Shown: positions 43,068 through 52,247 of the stretch, piece by piece
How positions within the stretch are numbered: position 1 is the stretch's first letter
How the letters are laid out: each line of letters starts with the position of its first letter
Source of the DNA: DDH964 sp963806685
Lineage (GTDB): Bacteria > Desulfobacterota > Desulfuromonadia > Desulfuromonadales > DDH964
Direction of reading: 5' to 3'
DNA: 64,000 nt
Assembly: GCA_963806685.1 (NCBI GenBank)
Contig: CAWDZB010000017.1
Location: forward strand, 186,001-250,000
Notes under the pieces: model-generated
Told to the model about the DNA's origin: nothing
The model's database searches: none
The model's input: the letters and a program-made list of their open reading frames with translations, nothing else
Program-made: the position numbers and the translations under genes

Positions 43068-43625
43068 GTGCCGGTTCCCGGTATGGCGCGAAGGCACCGA
43101 ACCGACGCCGGTTTTACGCTGCTGGAGCTGGCGGTGGTGCTGTTTATCATCGGGGTCTTCTCGGCCCTGGTGGTGCCCCTCTTCGGCGGGCTGGGACGGG
43201 ACGAACTGAAGACCACCGCCCGGCGCCTGGCGGGGACGACCAAGTACCTCTACAACGAAGCCGCATTGAGCGGCCGGCCTTATCGCCTGGTCTTCGATCT
43301 CGACGCCGGGAGCTTCGGCGGCCGCCGTCTGGAGACCAGCGGCGAACTGGTGGGGCTGAGCGGAACCGGGGGGGAGCACACGCTCCCCGACGACGTCCGC
43401 TTCCGCGACGTGGTCGTTGCCGGCCGCGGGATGACCAGCAGCGGGACGACCTACGCGGCCATTCTGCCGGTGGGCTGGATCGATGAAACCGTAATTCACC
43501 TCGAGGATAGCGGCGGGCACGTGCTGACCGTGCGCCTGCTCCCCCTGACCGGCACCAGCGAGGTTTATGAAGGCTACCGCGAGTTCGACAACCTGGCCGC
43601 CTCGCAGCGCCCGCCTGGCAGCTGA
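43068..43625 (+). CDS. gspH: Minor pseudopilin GspH
   Basis: A 185-residue minor pseudopilin with the processing site DAG-FTLLELAVVLFIIGVF and a GspH/FimT-type globular domain. GTG 43068, nine bases after GGAG, gives a 16-residue leader; an ATG at 43083 gives a shorter leader but has no ribosome site. The start overlaps the gspG region closely (four bases apart). Assigned as GspH by order and domain type. Confidence 0.85.
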   Translation: MPVPGMARRHRTDAGFTLLELAVVLFIIGVFSALVVPLFGGLGRDELKTTARRLAGTTKYLYNEAALSGRPYRLVFDLDAGSFGGRRLETSGELVGLSGTGGEHTLPDDVRFRDVVVAGRGMTSSGTTYAAILPVGWIDETVIHLEDSGGHVLTVRLLPLTGTSEVYEGYREFDNLAASQRPPGS

Positions 43626-43659
43626 CCGAAGGGACAGAACCCTGACCCTCCCCGCTTCG

Positions 43660-44046
43660 GTGTCCCCCGGCCCGGAATCCGGGTTCACCCTGCTGGAGGT
43701 CATGGTCGCGCTGGCGATCGTTGCCATCGCCCTGATCACCCTGCTCGGCCTCTCCAGTCGGACGATTGCCGTCAACGACCGGGTCGAGCACATCACCCGT
43801 GCCACCCTCCTGGCCCAGCAGCGGCTGGCGGAGCTCGATGCCGGGGTACCGGCGCGCGCGGGAGATCAGGAACTCCAGGGCATCTTTCCGGCCCCCTTCG
43901 AGGCCTATCGCTGGCGGGTCAGCTACCAGGATACTCCCCTCCCCGCGGTGCAGCAGGTAACCGTTGTCGTCGCCTGGGGGACGGAAGCCAAGAACGAAGC
44001 GGTCGATATCTCCTCCTTCACCTTCCGCAAGGGGGTCAGCCTGTGA
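43660..44046 (+). CDS. gspI: Minor pseudopilin GspI
   Basis: A minor pseudopilin with leader site ESG-FTLLEVMVALAIVAIALITLL and a short C domain (YRWRVSYQDTP, VTVVVAWGTEAKN), about 128 residues. The start is unclear: GTG 43660 gives a nine-residue leader without SD; ATG 43567 would overlap gspH by 59 bases and give an unusually long leader; a CTG at 43642 has AAGGGA at good spacing. The stop overlaps the gspJ GTG. Confidence 0.8.
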   Translation: MSPGPESGFTLLEVMVALAIVAIALITLLGLSSRTIAVNDRVEHITRATLLAQQRLAELDAGVPARAGDQELQGIFPAPFEAYRWRVSYQDTPLPAVQQVTVVVAWGTEAKNEAVDISSFTFRKGVSL

Positions 44047-44651
44047 CCCGGGAGGGCGGCTTCACCCTGGTCGAGGTGTTGGTGGCGGTGATCGTCACCT
44101 CGTTGCTGCTCCTGTCGGTCTACGGGGTCTTCACCACCGTCGCCGGCGCCCGCCAGCGGGTGGAAGGGGCCGCCGAGCACTTTCACGAAGCGCGGGTGAT
44201 CTTCGATCGCCTCGGGCGCGAGGTTCACGGCGTTTACCTGGCGTCGAGCAACCGCCAGAGCAGCTTCCGCGGCGGGCTTAACGAGGAGGGACGCCCCTAC
44301 CTGGAACTGTCGACGACCACCGCCACCCCCCAGAGCGGCGGGGGGGGGATCGTGATCGTCCGCTACGACCTGCAGCCCGACCCGGACCATAGCGACCAGC
44401 TGTTGTTGCTGCGCAGCGAGCGACCGTTCTTTACCAAGGAGTTCCGGCCGACCGACACCCTGACCATGGCCAGCGGTATCGCGAGCCTGCAGCTTCGCTA
44501 CTTCGCGGATGGCAGCTGGCACGACGAGTGGGATTCCGCCACGGCGGGCCTTCCCCAACTGCTGGAAGTGACCCTCAACGAGGCTGATCCGGCGGGAGTC
44601 GTCCCCTTCGTGACCAGCTTCACGGTAAAGTCCACGGGAGGGGGATCATGA
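44043..44651 (+). CDS. gspJ: Minor pseudopilin GspJ
   Basis: A 202-residue minor pseudopilin: leader MTREGG-FTLVEVLVAVIVTSLLLLSVYGVF and a beta-rich globular domain typical of GspJ (FDRLGREVHGVYLASSN and LQLRYFADGSWHDEWDS). GTG start overlapping gspI by four bases; its stop overlaps gspK likewise. With GspI and GspK it should form the pseudopilus tip. Confidence 0.9.
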   Translation: MTREGGFTLVEVLVAVIVTSLLLLSVYGVFTTVAGARQRVEGAAEHFHEARVIFDRLGREVHGVYLASSNRQSSFRGGLNEEGRPYLELSTTTATPQSGGGGIVIVRYDLQPDPDHSDQLLLLRSERPFFTKEFRPTDTLTMASGIASLQLRYFADGSWHDEWDSATAGLPQLLEVTLNEADPAGVVPFVTSFTVKSTGGGS

Positions 44652-45562
44652 AACCCCTGGAGAACCAGCGCGGCATGGTGCTGCTGCTGGTGCTGGTGGT
44701 GGTTGCCCTGCTGACGGCGCTGCTCAGCGAGTTTTCCTTCTCCAGCCTGGTCGATTTGCGGCTGGCCGAGACGTTTCGCGACACCACCCGCTCCTACTAC
44801 CTGGCCAGCGGCGGAGTCAGGGCCGGGCAGATGCTGCTGAAGGAGGACACCAACAGCTACGACGGACCGGACGAACTGTGGAGCCAGGGGGTGGTTAACT
44901 ACCCGGTCGGCGACGGCACGGTCTCCATCACCATCGAGGATCTCGGCGGCAAGGTCGACCTGAACAAGCTCGTCACCGGCCTCGGCAACATTGACCCGGT
45001 GGTCAAGGATCGCTGCCTGCGTCTCTTCTCCGATCTCCAGCTCGCCGACCCGGCCGGACTGGTCGACGCCCTGATCGACTGGCTCGACCCGGATTCCGAT
45101 GAGCAGCCGCTGGGGGCGGAATCGCCCTATTACCTGGGCCTTCCGCACCCCTACCCGGCCAAGAACGGGCCCCTGGACAGCCTCGACGAGCTGCTGCTGA
45201 TCAAGGGGTTCGATTCCGAGGTGGTGGCGATCCTGGCCCCGCACGTGACGGTGTACGGCAGCGACAGGATCAACGTCAATTCGGCCAGCAAGGAAGTGCT
45301 CCTCGCCCTCTCCGACCAGATGGACGAGGCTGCCGTCAAAAGGATCATCGACACGCGCCAGGAGCAGCCGTTCAAAAACCTGCAGCAGCTTCAGCAACTG
45401 CCGGGAATGGAGACCCTCTACGGGGCGATTTACACCTACATTGACGTCAAGAGCGATACCTTTCGCATCCGCTCCCTGGGCCAGGTCGGCGACGGCAGCC
45501 GCACCGTCGAGGCGGTGGTGCGCAAGACCGGCGACAAGGTCCTCTACCAGCGAGTGAATTGA
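44648..45562 (+). CDS. gspK: Minor pseudopilin GspK
   Basis: A 304-residue GspK, the largest minor pseudopilin. The processing site is QRG-MVLLLVLVVVALLTALL, with Met rather than Phe at +1 and no Glu5, as usual for GspK. The helical insert contains DLNKLVTGLGNIDP and the SAM-like INVNSASKEVLLALSDQM segment. It caps the pseudopilus tip. Confidence 0.93.
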   Translation: MKPLENQRGMVLLLVLVVVALLTALLSEFSFSSLVDLRLAETFRDTTRSYYLASGGVRAGQMLLKEDTNSYDGPDELWSQGVVNYPVGDGTVSITIEDLGGKVDLNKLVTGLGNIDPVVKDRCLRLFSDLQLADPAGLVDALIDWLDPDSDEQPLGAESPYYLGLPHPYPAKNGPLDSLDELLLIKGFDSEVVAILAPHVTVYGSDRINVNSASKEVLLALSDQMDEAAVKRIIDTRQEQPFKNLQQLQQLPGMETLYGAIYTYIDVKSDTFRIRSLGQVGDGSRTVEAVVRKTGDKVLYQRVN

Positions 45563-45566
45563 ATCT

Positions 45567-46949
45567 ATGGCGAAGCGCTTTATCGGAATCGACATCGACC
45601 CGTCCCAGGTCCGGGTCGCGGTCCTCGAGGCAGAACGTGGGGCCGCCACCCTGACCGCGGTGGCTGGCCGCCCCTATACCGGGGCGGACGAGCTGCTGCC
45701 GGCGATCCAGGAACTGCTCGGTGACCCGCCCACCTTCGGCGACCGCCTGGCGACGGCCCTGCCTGCGCGCGGGGCCTTCGTCCGCTGGCTGCAGTTTCCC
45801 TTTGCCGAGCCGCGCAAGCTGGCCGCGGCCCTGCCGCTCGAGCTCGGCAGCCAGCTGCCGGTTGGGCTCGAGGACCTGCTGACCGACTTTCTTCCGCCGC
45901 AGGCAGCCGGGGAGGCCTTCCGGGTCCCCGCGGTGGCGGTGCGCAAGACGGCGGTGGCCGAGCTGACCGCGGCCTTCGACGCTGCCGGCCTGCCCCTGCA
46001 TATCCTCGACCTGGTACCCTTTGCCCTGTTCGCCGGCGTGGCGGAGGAATTCCCCGACGGCGTGCTGATCCATCTCGGGGAAGACGCAACCTCCCTGCTC
46101 CTGGTGAGGGACGGCCAGCCGCGCGACCTGCGCCTGATCCCGGGGCCCCCGCCGCCCCTCGCCGAACTGCAGCGGGCGGTTGCTGCCCTGCGCAGTGCTG
46201 CGTCCGGGACGACCTTGCCGCTGCTGCTGATCGGCCCCGGCGCCGGCGGCGATCTGGCCGCTGGCCTGCTCCAGGCCGGTGAGACGCTGGCTCCGCTCCC
46301 CGCCGGCAGCGACGGCCAACCGCTGCCCGCCGAGTTCGTTCCCGCCCTGGCCCTGGCCCGGCGGGCGATGCGGGAACGGGAACGACAGTTCAACTTCCGC
46401 CGCGGCGCCTACGCGCTGAAGAGCGAATGGATGGCCCTCAAGCGACGGCTGATCGCCGCCGGCATCCTGCTGCTGATCGGGATCGGGGCCGCCGCCGGGA
46501 GCGCCTGGATCGACTATGCGCGCCGGGCGCAGCAGGCCACGGCCCTCAAACGCCAGATGCAGGCGATCTTTCACGATACCTTTCCCGGGGAACCGCTGGT
46601 GGTCGAGGTGCCGCTGCAGATGCAGTCCAAGATCAAGGCGGTGGAGCAACGGCTGGGGCAGATAGGCACCCAGGGGAGCCAGTCACCCCTCGCCGTGCTG
46701 CGTGAGGTCTCCCGCCTGACGCCGCCGGACATCAAGGTCGATATCAGCGATTTCAATTTCACCCCGGAGGCCCTGCGCCTCGAAGGGAAGACCAACGACT
46801 TCGACGCCGTCAACCGGCTGGCACGGGAACTCGGGGGTTCGCCCCTCTTCGCCAAGGTCCAGGTCACCGACTCCAAGGCCAGCCTTACCGGCAACCAGGT
46901 AGATTTTCACCTGAATATCACCTTCAGCGGAGAACAGGAGAAGCCATGA
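45567..46949 (+). CDS. gspL: Type II secretion protein GspL (PilM/PilN-like)
   Basis: A 460-residue protein with an actin-like cytosolic domain (about 1-270, start FIGIDIDPSQVRVAVLE), one membrane helix (about 293-313, LIAAGILLLIGIGAAAG) and a periplasmic ferredoxin-like domain (about 370-455). GspL recruits GspE to the membrane. The first 20 residues resemble PilM, and the whole looks like the PilM-PilN arrangement in one chain. It overlaps gspM by four bases. Confidence 0.9.
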   Translation: MAKRFIGIDIDPSQVRVAVLEAERGAATLTAVAGRPYTGADELLPAIQELLGDPPTFGDRLATALPARGAFVRWLQFPFAEPRKLAAALPLELGSQLPVGLEDLLTDFLPPQAAGEAFRVPAVAVRKTAVAELTAAFDAAGLPLHILDLVPFALFAGVAEEFPDGVLIHLGEDATSLLLVRDGQPRDLRLIPGPPPPLAELQRAVAALRSAASGTTLPLLLIGPGAGGDLAAGLLQAGETLAPLPAGSDGQPLPAEFVPALALARRAMRERERQFNFRRGAYALKSEWMALKRRLIAAGILLLIGIGAAAGSAWIDYARRAQQATALKRQMQAIFHDTFPGEPLVVEVPLQMQSKIKAVEQRLGQIGTQGSQSPLAVLREVSRLTPPDIKVDISDFNFTPEALRLEGKTNDFDAVNRLARELGGSPLFAKVQVTDSKASLTGNQVDFHLNITFSGEQEKP

Positions 46950-47473
46950 TCGAGAGCCTCACCCAGCGCGATCGCATCGCCCTGGCCATCGGCGCGGTGG
47001 TGGTCGGAGCGGTCCTGGTCTACTTCGCGGTCATCGCTCCCTTCCGGGGGGCGCTGCAGGGCCTCGACGCCCGCATCGCCTCGCGGCAGCGGCAGGTCGG
47101 CGAAGTCCGCGCCCTGCAGAACCGCTACCAGCTACTGCAGCGTGACCTGGGCCAGGCCGAGAAGCGCCTGGCACAGGGAGGACAGCTCTCCCTCGGCTCC
47201 TTCGTCGAGGACGTGGTCCATCGCTACGCGGCGAAGGACAACCTGGTCGGTATGCGCCCGCAGCCGGCAACCGTGCAGGGGGATCTGCGCCAGGAGTCGG
47301 TGGAAGTGCAACTGGAAAAGGTCCGCCTCAGCCAGGTCGTGCAGATTCTCTATGCCATCGACAATGCCCAGGCCTATCTCAAAATCCAGAACCTGCACAT
47401 CAAGACCCGCTTCGACGACAAGACCCTGGTCGATGCGGTGCTCACCGTCGCAGCCTACAGGAGGGGCGCATGA
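46946..47473 (+). CDS. gspM: Type II secretion protein GspM
   Basis: A 175-residue protein with a short cytosolic tail, one helix (about 10-30, IALAIGAVVVGAVLVYFAVI), a coiled coil (about 35-75) and a periplasmic ferredoxin-like domain with QLEKVRLSQVVQILYAIDNA. It pairs with GspL in the inner-membrane platform. Sequence conservation is low in this family, so order in the operon adds weight. It overlaps gspL and gspN by four bases each. Confidence 0.85.
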   Translation: MIESLTQRDRIALAIGAVVVGAVLVYFAVIAPFRGALQGLDARIASRQRQVGEVRALQNRYQLLQRDLGQAEKRLAQGGQLSLGSFVEDVVHRYAAKDNLVGMRPQPATVQGDLRQESVEVQLEKVRLSQVVQILYAIDNAQAYLKIQNLHIKTRFDDKTLVDAVLTVAAYRRGA

Positions 47474-48363
47474 AATTCTTCCGCCGCAAGCAGCCCGACG
47501 GCGAACCGGCCGTCGCCGGCCGCCCCCGGCGGCGCCGCTCCCACCTCATTCTCGGCGCTTTGGGGTGCGGACTGCTCGGCTTCCTGGTCGGCGCCTATCT
47601 CTTCTTCCCCGTGGCCACGCTGCGCGACCGGCTGACGGCCGAGGTTGCCGCCCGCTCCAAGGTTCAGCTGCAGATCGGCGACCTGGCCCTGCACTTCCCC
47701 CTCGGGCTGGTTGCCCGCAAGGTGGTGGTCACCACCACCGAGCTGCCCGGCCCCCTGGACATCGACCGCCTGCAGCTCACCCCGCGCTGGTTCTCCCTGT
47801 TCGGCTCCGACCCCGGGGTCGACCTCGAGGCCGCCCTCCTCGGTGGCAGGCTGGCGGCGCAATACCATTGCAGCGGCGCTTTTGTCGCTCAGGGCGATCG
47901 CCTCGCTCTGGATCTGCCGCTGGGCAACCTCAAGTCGCTGGGGGTTACCGCCACCGTGCGCGAGGCAACCGTCAGCAGCGCGGCGCCCCTGCGGCCGGCC
48001 ACCGCCAGCCAGGCGCAGGTGGTCCTCGAGAACTTCCAGCTGCACGGCCTCAAGGCCGTGGGCGGCGCCAAGGATGTTCTGCGCCTGGGGACCGTCACCC
48101 TCAAGGCCAGCGGCCAGGGGAACAATTTGCGGGTCGAGGAACTCTCCGCAGCCAGCGGTGACCTAAGCCTGAACGGCAGCGGCAGTCTGCTCCTCGGCAA
48201 CTCGCCGCGCTCCAGCCGGCTCAACCTGAATGCGACGCTCAAGCCGGCGGCGACCTTCGACCCGGCACTGCGCGGCCTGCTGGAAATGTTCGCCAAACCG
48301 GCCGCCGACGGCTCCCTGCACCTGCGCCTCACCGGGTCGCTGGCGGCTCCCAACCTGAAATAA
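47470..48363 (+). CDS. gspN: Type II secretion protein GspN
   Basis: A 297-residue GspN: Arg-rich cytosolic start (PRRRRSH), one membrane helix (about 27-50, LILGALGCGLLGFLVGAYLF) and a periplasmic beta-rich domain related to AsmA-like folds (IGDLALHFPLGLVARKVVVT). GspN is an accessory subunit, common in Deltaproteobacteria and absent from many T2SS. Last clear gene of the operon. No gspO peptidase follows. Confidence 0.85.
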   Translation: MKFFRRKQPDGEPAVAGRPRRRRSHLILGALGCGLLGFLVGAYLFFPVATLRDRLTAEVAARSKVQLQIGDLALHFPLGLVARKVVVTTTELPGPLDIDRLQLTPRWFSLFGSDPGVDLEAALLGGRLAAQYHCSGAFVAQGDRLALDLPLGNLKSLGVTATVREATVSSAAPLRPATASQAQVVLENFQLHGLKAVGGAKDVLRLGTVTLKASGQGNNLRVEELSAASGDLSLNGSGSLLLGNSPRSSRLNLNATLKPAATFDPALRGLLEMFAKPAADGSLHLRLTGSLAAPNLK

Positions 48364-48414
48364 CTACTCACCCGGGGGGGGGGCCGGATTCGCAGCCTTG
48401 TTCTCCTTCCCCTT

Positions 48415-48681
48415 TTGCTCCTGAGCGTTCTGGCAGGTACGGCGCTGGCCCTCCCGGCCGACCTGCTCGATCCCTTCGCGGTGCGCAACCAGAGCCCGGT
48501 GATCCAGGTCTGCGGGTTGCCGGTCTGGTACGGCAACGGCAGCCTCAAGCCGGGGGAATGGGAGGCCCTGGTCAGCCGCGACGTGGCCAGCCACTTTTTC
48601 CGCAATTCCAACGACCCGGAATATCTCCTGTTCGACGGCGAGAGCGACCGCTTCGCCCTGGCCTTGCGCCGCAGGTTCTGA
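48415..48681 (+). pseudogene. Truncated DUF3187-type outer-membrane protein
   Basis: A fragment of about 90 residues: a Leu-rich signal-like segment, then LLDPFAVRNQSPVIQVCGLP, LKPGEWEALVSRDVASHFF and LLFDGESDRFALALRR. This matches the first 80 residues of DUF3187 beta-barrel proteins, which normally run to 300 or more. A stop follows and no other frame continues the barrel, so the rest is deleted. No good start codon exists: the in-frame TTG at 48415 lies within the signal segment, and a run of ten or more G lies at 48374-48383, where an indel could have removed the start. Confidence 0.6.
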
Positions 48682-48711
48682 GGTTTCGATGCCAACGATT
48701 TTCCCGGGCGG

Positions 48712-48740
48712 TTGACAACGGCCGCGGCAATGATTAGTTT
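48712..48740 (+). promoter_or_regulatory. Promoter of lon
   Basis: TTGACA (48712-48717), a 17-base spacer and TAGTTT (48735-48740), about 38 bases before the start codon. Sigma-70-type rather than heat-shock-type. Confidence 0.55.
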
Positions 48741-48777
48741 CTCCCCCATTACCACTTGCCCCCGGGAGCCCCCCACC

Positions 48778-51232
48778 ATGAACGACGAACCGGACAAGAT
48801 CATCGACGCCGAAGTCAACGGCAACGACCACGCTGCCCCTGCGGAATCACCCCGGGAGGGGCTGGTCCTCGCCTCGGAACTACTTCCCGGCGAGCTGCCG
48901 ATCCTGCCGCTGCGGCCGCGGCCTGCCTTTCCCGGCCTGCTGATCCCGATGATCGCCAACGGCCCGCTGCAGATCGCCGCCGTCAGACACGCCATGGAGA
49001 GCCCCAGCCAGGCCATCGGCCTGGTCCTGGTCAGGCACCTCGAAGAGGAGGACCGCACCGACAACCTGCACCGGGTCGGGGTGGCCGGCAAGATCCTCAA
49101 GCTCATCCATGAGGAGGAGGAGAGCGTTCACTTCCTGGTCAACTGCCTGGAGCGCTTCAACTGCGAGGAGGTACGCCGCCGCGACGATTACCTCGCGGCC
49201 CGGGTCAGCTACCGATTCGGCGCCGAGCTGTCGGTCAACGCGGAACTCAAGGCCTACTCGATGGCGATCATCGGCACCCTCAAGGAGCTGGTGCAGATCA
49301 ACCCCCTCTACTCCGAGGAGATCAAGATGTTCCTCGGCCGTTCGAGCATGGACGACCCGGGGCGGCTGGCCGATTTCGCCGCCAACCTGACCAGCGCCGA
49401 CGGCCAGGAACTGCAGCAGATCCTCGCCACCTTCGAGGTGCGCAAGCGCATCGACCGGGTGCTGGTGCTGCTCAAAAAGGAGCTGGAGGTCTCGCGGCTG
49501 CAGACCAAGATCAGCAAGCAGATCGAGGAGAAGATTTCCAAGCAGCAGCGGGAGTTCTTCCTCAAGGAGCAGTTCAAGGCGATCAAGAAGGAGCTGGGGC
49601 TGGAGAAGGAGGGGAAGACCACCGAGCTCGAGAAGTTTGTGGGGCGGCTGAAGAAGCTGAAGCTGAACGACGAGGCGCAGAAGGCGGTTGACGAGGAGCT
49701 GGAAAAGCTGCGGCTTCTGGAGCCCAACTCCCCCGAGTACACGGTCACCCGCAACTACCTCGACTGGCTGACCATCCTCCCCTGGGGGAAGTTCAGCAAG
49801 GACAGCTACAATCTGGATAAGGCGCGCAGAGTCCTGGACCGCGACCACTACGGCCTGCAGGACGTCAAGGACCGCATCCTCGAGTTCATCGCCGTCGGCA
49901 AGATGAAGGGGGACATCTCCGGCTCGATCCTCTGCCTGGTCGGCCCGCCCGGGGTCGGCAAGACCAGCATCGGCCACTCCATCGCCGCTGCCTTGGGGCG
50001 CACCTTCTACCGCTTCTCGCTGGGCGGGATGCGCGACGAGGCGGAGATCAAGGGGCACCGCCGCACCTACATCGGCGCCATGCCCGGCAAGTTCCTGCAG
50101 GCGATGAAGAGCGCGGCGAGCGCCAACCCGGTGCTGATGCTCGACGAGATCGACAAGATCGGCGCCTCCTTTCAGGGCGACCCGGCCTCGGCGCTGCTGG
50201 AGGTCCTCGACCCGGAGCAAAACGCCAGTTTCCGCGACCACTACCTGGACGTCCCCTTCGACCTGTCCAACGTCCTCTTCGTCTGCACCGCCAACCAGCT
50301 CGACACCATCCCGGCAGCGCTGCTCGACCGCATGGAGGTAATCCGCCTCTCCGGCTACATCCTCGAGGAGAAGCTGGAGATCGCCAAACGCTACCTGATC
50401 CCCAAAGGGCTCAAGGCCCATGGCCTGGAGAAGGGGCAGGTGAGCATCGCCAAATCGGCACTGGCCGCGATCATCGACGGCTACGCCCGCGAGGCCGGGG
50501 TGCGCACCCTGGAGAACCGTATCAAGAAAATCATGCGCAAGGCGGCGATGGCCTTCGCCGAGGGACGCCAGGAGAAGATCACCGTCCAGAAAAAAGACCT
50601 GGTCGACTTCCTCGGCCAGCCAATCTTCACCGCCGAAGAGGTTTTCGAGGGGGTCCCCGGGGTGGCCACCGGGCTGGCCTGGACCAGCATGGGCGGGGCA
50701 ACGCTGCAGATCGAGGCGACCGCCATGCCGAGCAAGGCCAAAGGCTTCAAGCAAACCGGCCAGCTCGGCAAGGTGATGGTCGAAAGCTCGGAAATCGCCT
50801 ACTCCTACGTCATGGCCCACCTCACCGACTACGGGGCGAAGGAGGACTACTTCGACCAGCACTTCGTCCACCTCCACGTCCCGGCTGGCGCCACTCCCAA
50901 GGACGGCCCCTCGGCCGGGGTGACGATGACCACCGCACTCTTGTCGATGATCACCGGGGTGCCGGTACGCAAGAAAGCTCGGCATGACCGGCGAACTGAC
51001 CCTCACCGGCCGCGTGCTGCCCATCGGCGGGCTCAAGGAGAAGACCATCGCCGCCCGCCGCGCCGGCCTCAAGACCCTGATCTTCCCGGCCGAGAACGAG
51101 AAGGACTTTGCCGAGCTCCCCGACTACCTCAAAGAGGGGCTGGAGGTCCACTTCGCCAAGGAGTACCAAGATGTGTACAAGGTCGCCTTCGGCGGCCAGG
51201 CAAAAGGTTCAAGGAAAAAGGAACAAGGATAA
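48778..51232 (+). CDS. lon: ATP-dependent protease Lon (frameshifted near the active site)
   Basis: A LonA protease of 817 residues when repaired: N-terminal substrate domain (about 38-240), coiled coil, AAA+ motor with Walker A GPPGVGKTS (about 389), Walker B VLMLDEID and sensor segments, then the S16 protease domain with catalytic Ser in KDGPSAGV (about 711) and Lys in GGLKEK. The frame breaks at 50974-50977: the given AAGAAAGCTC must lose one A to read RKKLGMTGELTLTG. Both sides are highly conserved, so this is a recent lesion or an assembly error; as written, the catalytic Lys is lost. It degrades damaged and regulatory proteins. Confidence 0.93.
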
Positions 51233-51250
51233 CCACGTAGACCCCCGGTT

Positions 51251-51275
51251 TCACTTTTCACTTTTCACTTTTCAC
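51251..51275. repeat. Heptamer tandem repeat (TCACTTT)
   Basis: Three exact TCACTTT units and a partial fourth (TCAC) follow the lon gene. The same word (ACTTTTC phase) appears in the mosaic at 60278-60312. Confidence 0.75.
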
Positions 51276-51294
51276 CAAGACCTGGAGTATCTCA

Positions 51295-51540
51295 ATGACC
51301 GTAGCCGAACTGAAATCCGCCGTCATGGCCCTCGACCTCGAGCAGAAAAAGGCCTTCATCCTCGAAACCCTGCAGCCCCTGGCCAAGGACGCCATGGCTG
51401 ACCCCACCTTTCTGATGCAGCTCCTGCCGGTTTTCCTCGGCATCGTCAAAGATAGCGGCCTCGACCTGCAGCAGCTGGTCCAGTTCGCTTCCATGTTCGG
51501 AGGCGGGGCCGGCGTGACAGAGCCCGAAGGAGCCGCCTAA
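51295..51540 (+). CDS. Small acidic helical hypothetical protein
   Basis: An 81-residue protein (MTVAELKSAVMALDLEQKK...) predicted all-helical, with a hydrophobic LMQLLPVFLGIVKDSGLDLQ stretch that is probably not membrane-spanning. It resembles small Geobacter-type hypothetical proteins next to lon, but no family is named. The heptamer repeat separates it from lon; GGAG (in CCTGGAGTATC) precedes the ATG. Codon use fits the neighbourhood, so it is likely real. Confidence 0.55.
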   Translation: MTVAELKSAVMALDLEQKKAFILETLQPLAKDAMADPTFLMQLLPVFLGIVKDSGLDLQQLVQFASMFGGGAGVTEPEGAA

Positions 51541-51579
51541 CCCTACCCTCATGGTGCGGTCCATTGCCCGCCAAACGGC

Positions 51580-51716
51580 TTGACATTTCGGGCACAAAAA
51601 GCTTGAATGCGACCTGTGTGTTTGGAATGGCAAGGAGGAGGGGCATGCCGTACCGAGTCGACGACCGACCAAAAACCTACCGCCCGTACCGGCTCATTGC
51701 CGGGCGGGCGGTTTTG
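51580..51716 (+). ncRNA. Possible small RNA unit (promoter plus terminator, no clear gene)
   Basis: A good promoter (TTGACA at 51580-51585, 17 bases, TTGAAT at 51603-51608) is followed about 70 bases later by a strong intrinsic terminator: ACCGCCCG/CGGGCGGT and CCGGC/GCCGG stems at 51679-51712, then TTTT. In between AAGGAGGAGG (51631-51640) precedes an ATG at 51645, but its frame runs through the terminator stem. A transcript of about 100 bases is expected; its function is unknown. Confidence 0.45.
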
Positions 51717-51855
51717 AATTTCCAAAATCAGTTTTTGTACCTGGAAAATTTAACTTTTTGAAATTTCCGTCTTTTTTTTAATGATATAGCAGTTGCTGCC
51801 ATTACGGATATCACAGCAACTGCCTAATCCCTGTTATGAGCAAAAATTATAAAAT

Positions 51856-52158
51856 ATGAAAAATGAATTAGCTGCAAAAACTGCATTAATTGCACAATTA
51901 TCAAAAATGATCCTTGATTCATATTTACGGGATCTCCAAGAGGTAATGAGTAAGGATGAATAAAAGAAATACTGTAATAAATTTTGGAAAGTAATGGGTG
52001 AAATTTACTTTCAAATTTTAGACCCAATATGGGAAGAATATCCAGAATTATTGCCAGAAAAAATGGGTGGGTCGTATAAGATCGATGAGAATCTATATAA
52101 AGAATTATATGATTACGTTATAAAAACCGTTCAAAAAAGCTCACAACTCTACCGTTAG
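51856..52158 (+). pseudogene. AT-rich small gene interrupted by an in-frame TAA
   Basis: The frame reads MKNELAAKTALIAQLSK... for 35 codons, then TAA (51961-51963), then continues in the same frame for 64 codons (KKYCNKFWKVMGE, DPIWEEYPELLPEKM, ending QKSSQLYR) to a TAG at 52156. Both halves have the same low GC and protein-like composition, so this is one 100-codon gene with a nonsense change, or two overlapping remnants. Composition marks it as foreign. Family not recognised; size and charge recall toxin-immunity or phage proteins. The surrounding 51720-51855 is AT-rich without a gene. Confidence 0.5.
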
Positions 52159-52247
52159 GGGCCTGAGCTACGCACGGCCCACGGCCAGGGGCTTAGTATC
52201 TGCCGGGCCAGAATGGGTTTTCTTGCTATGCCCCAAGGAGCAATTGC

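Noticed and set aside
48880..51072. 730-codon minus-strand frame opposite lon
   Set aside because: Antisense shadow of lon, without family similarity.
51564..51761. 65-codon plus-strand frame containing MPYRVDDRPKTYRPYR
   Set aside because: It runs through the stem of a strong terminator, so a mature protein is unlikely; the SD-like tract is kept under the sRNA candidate.
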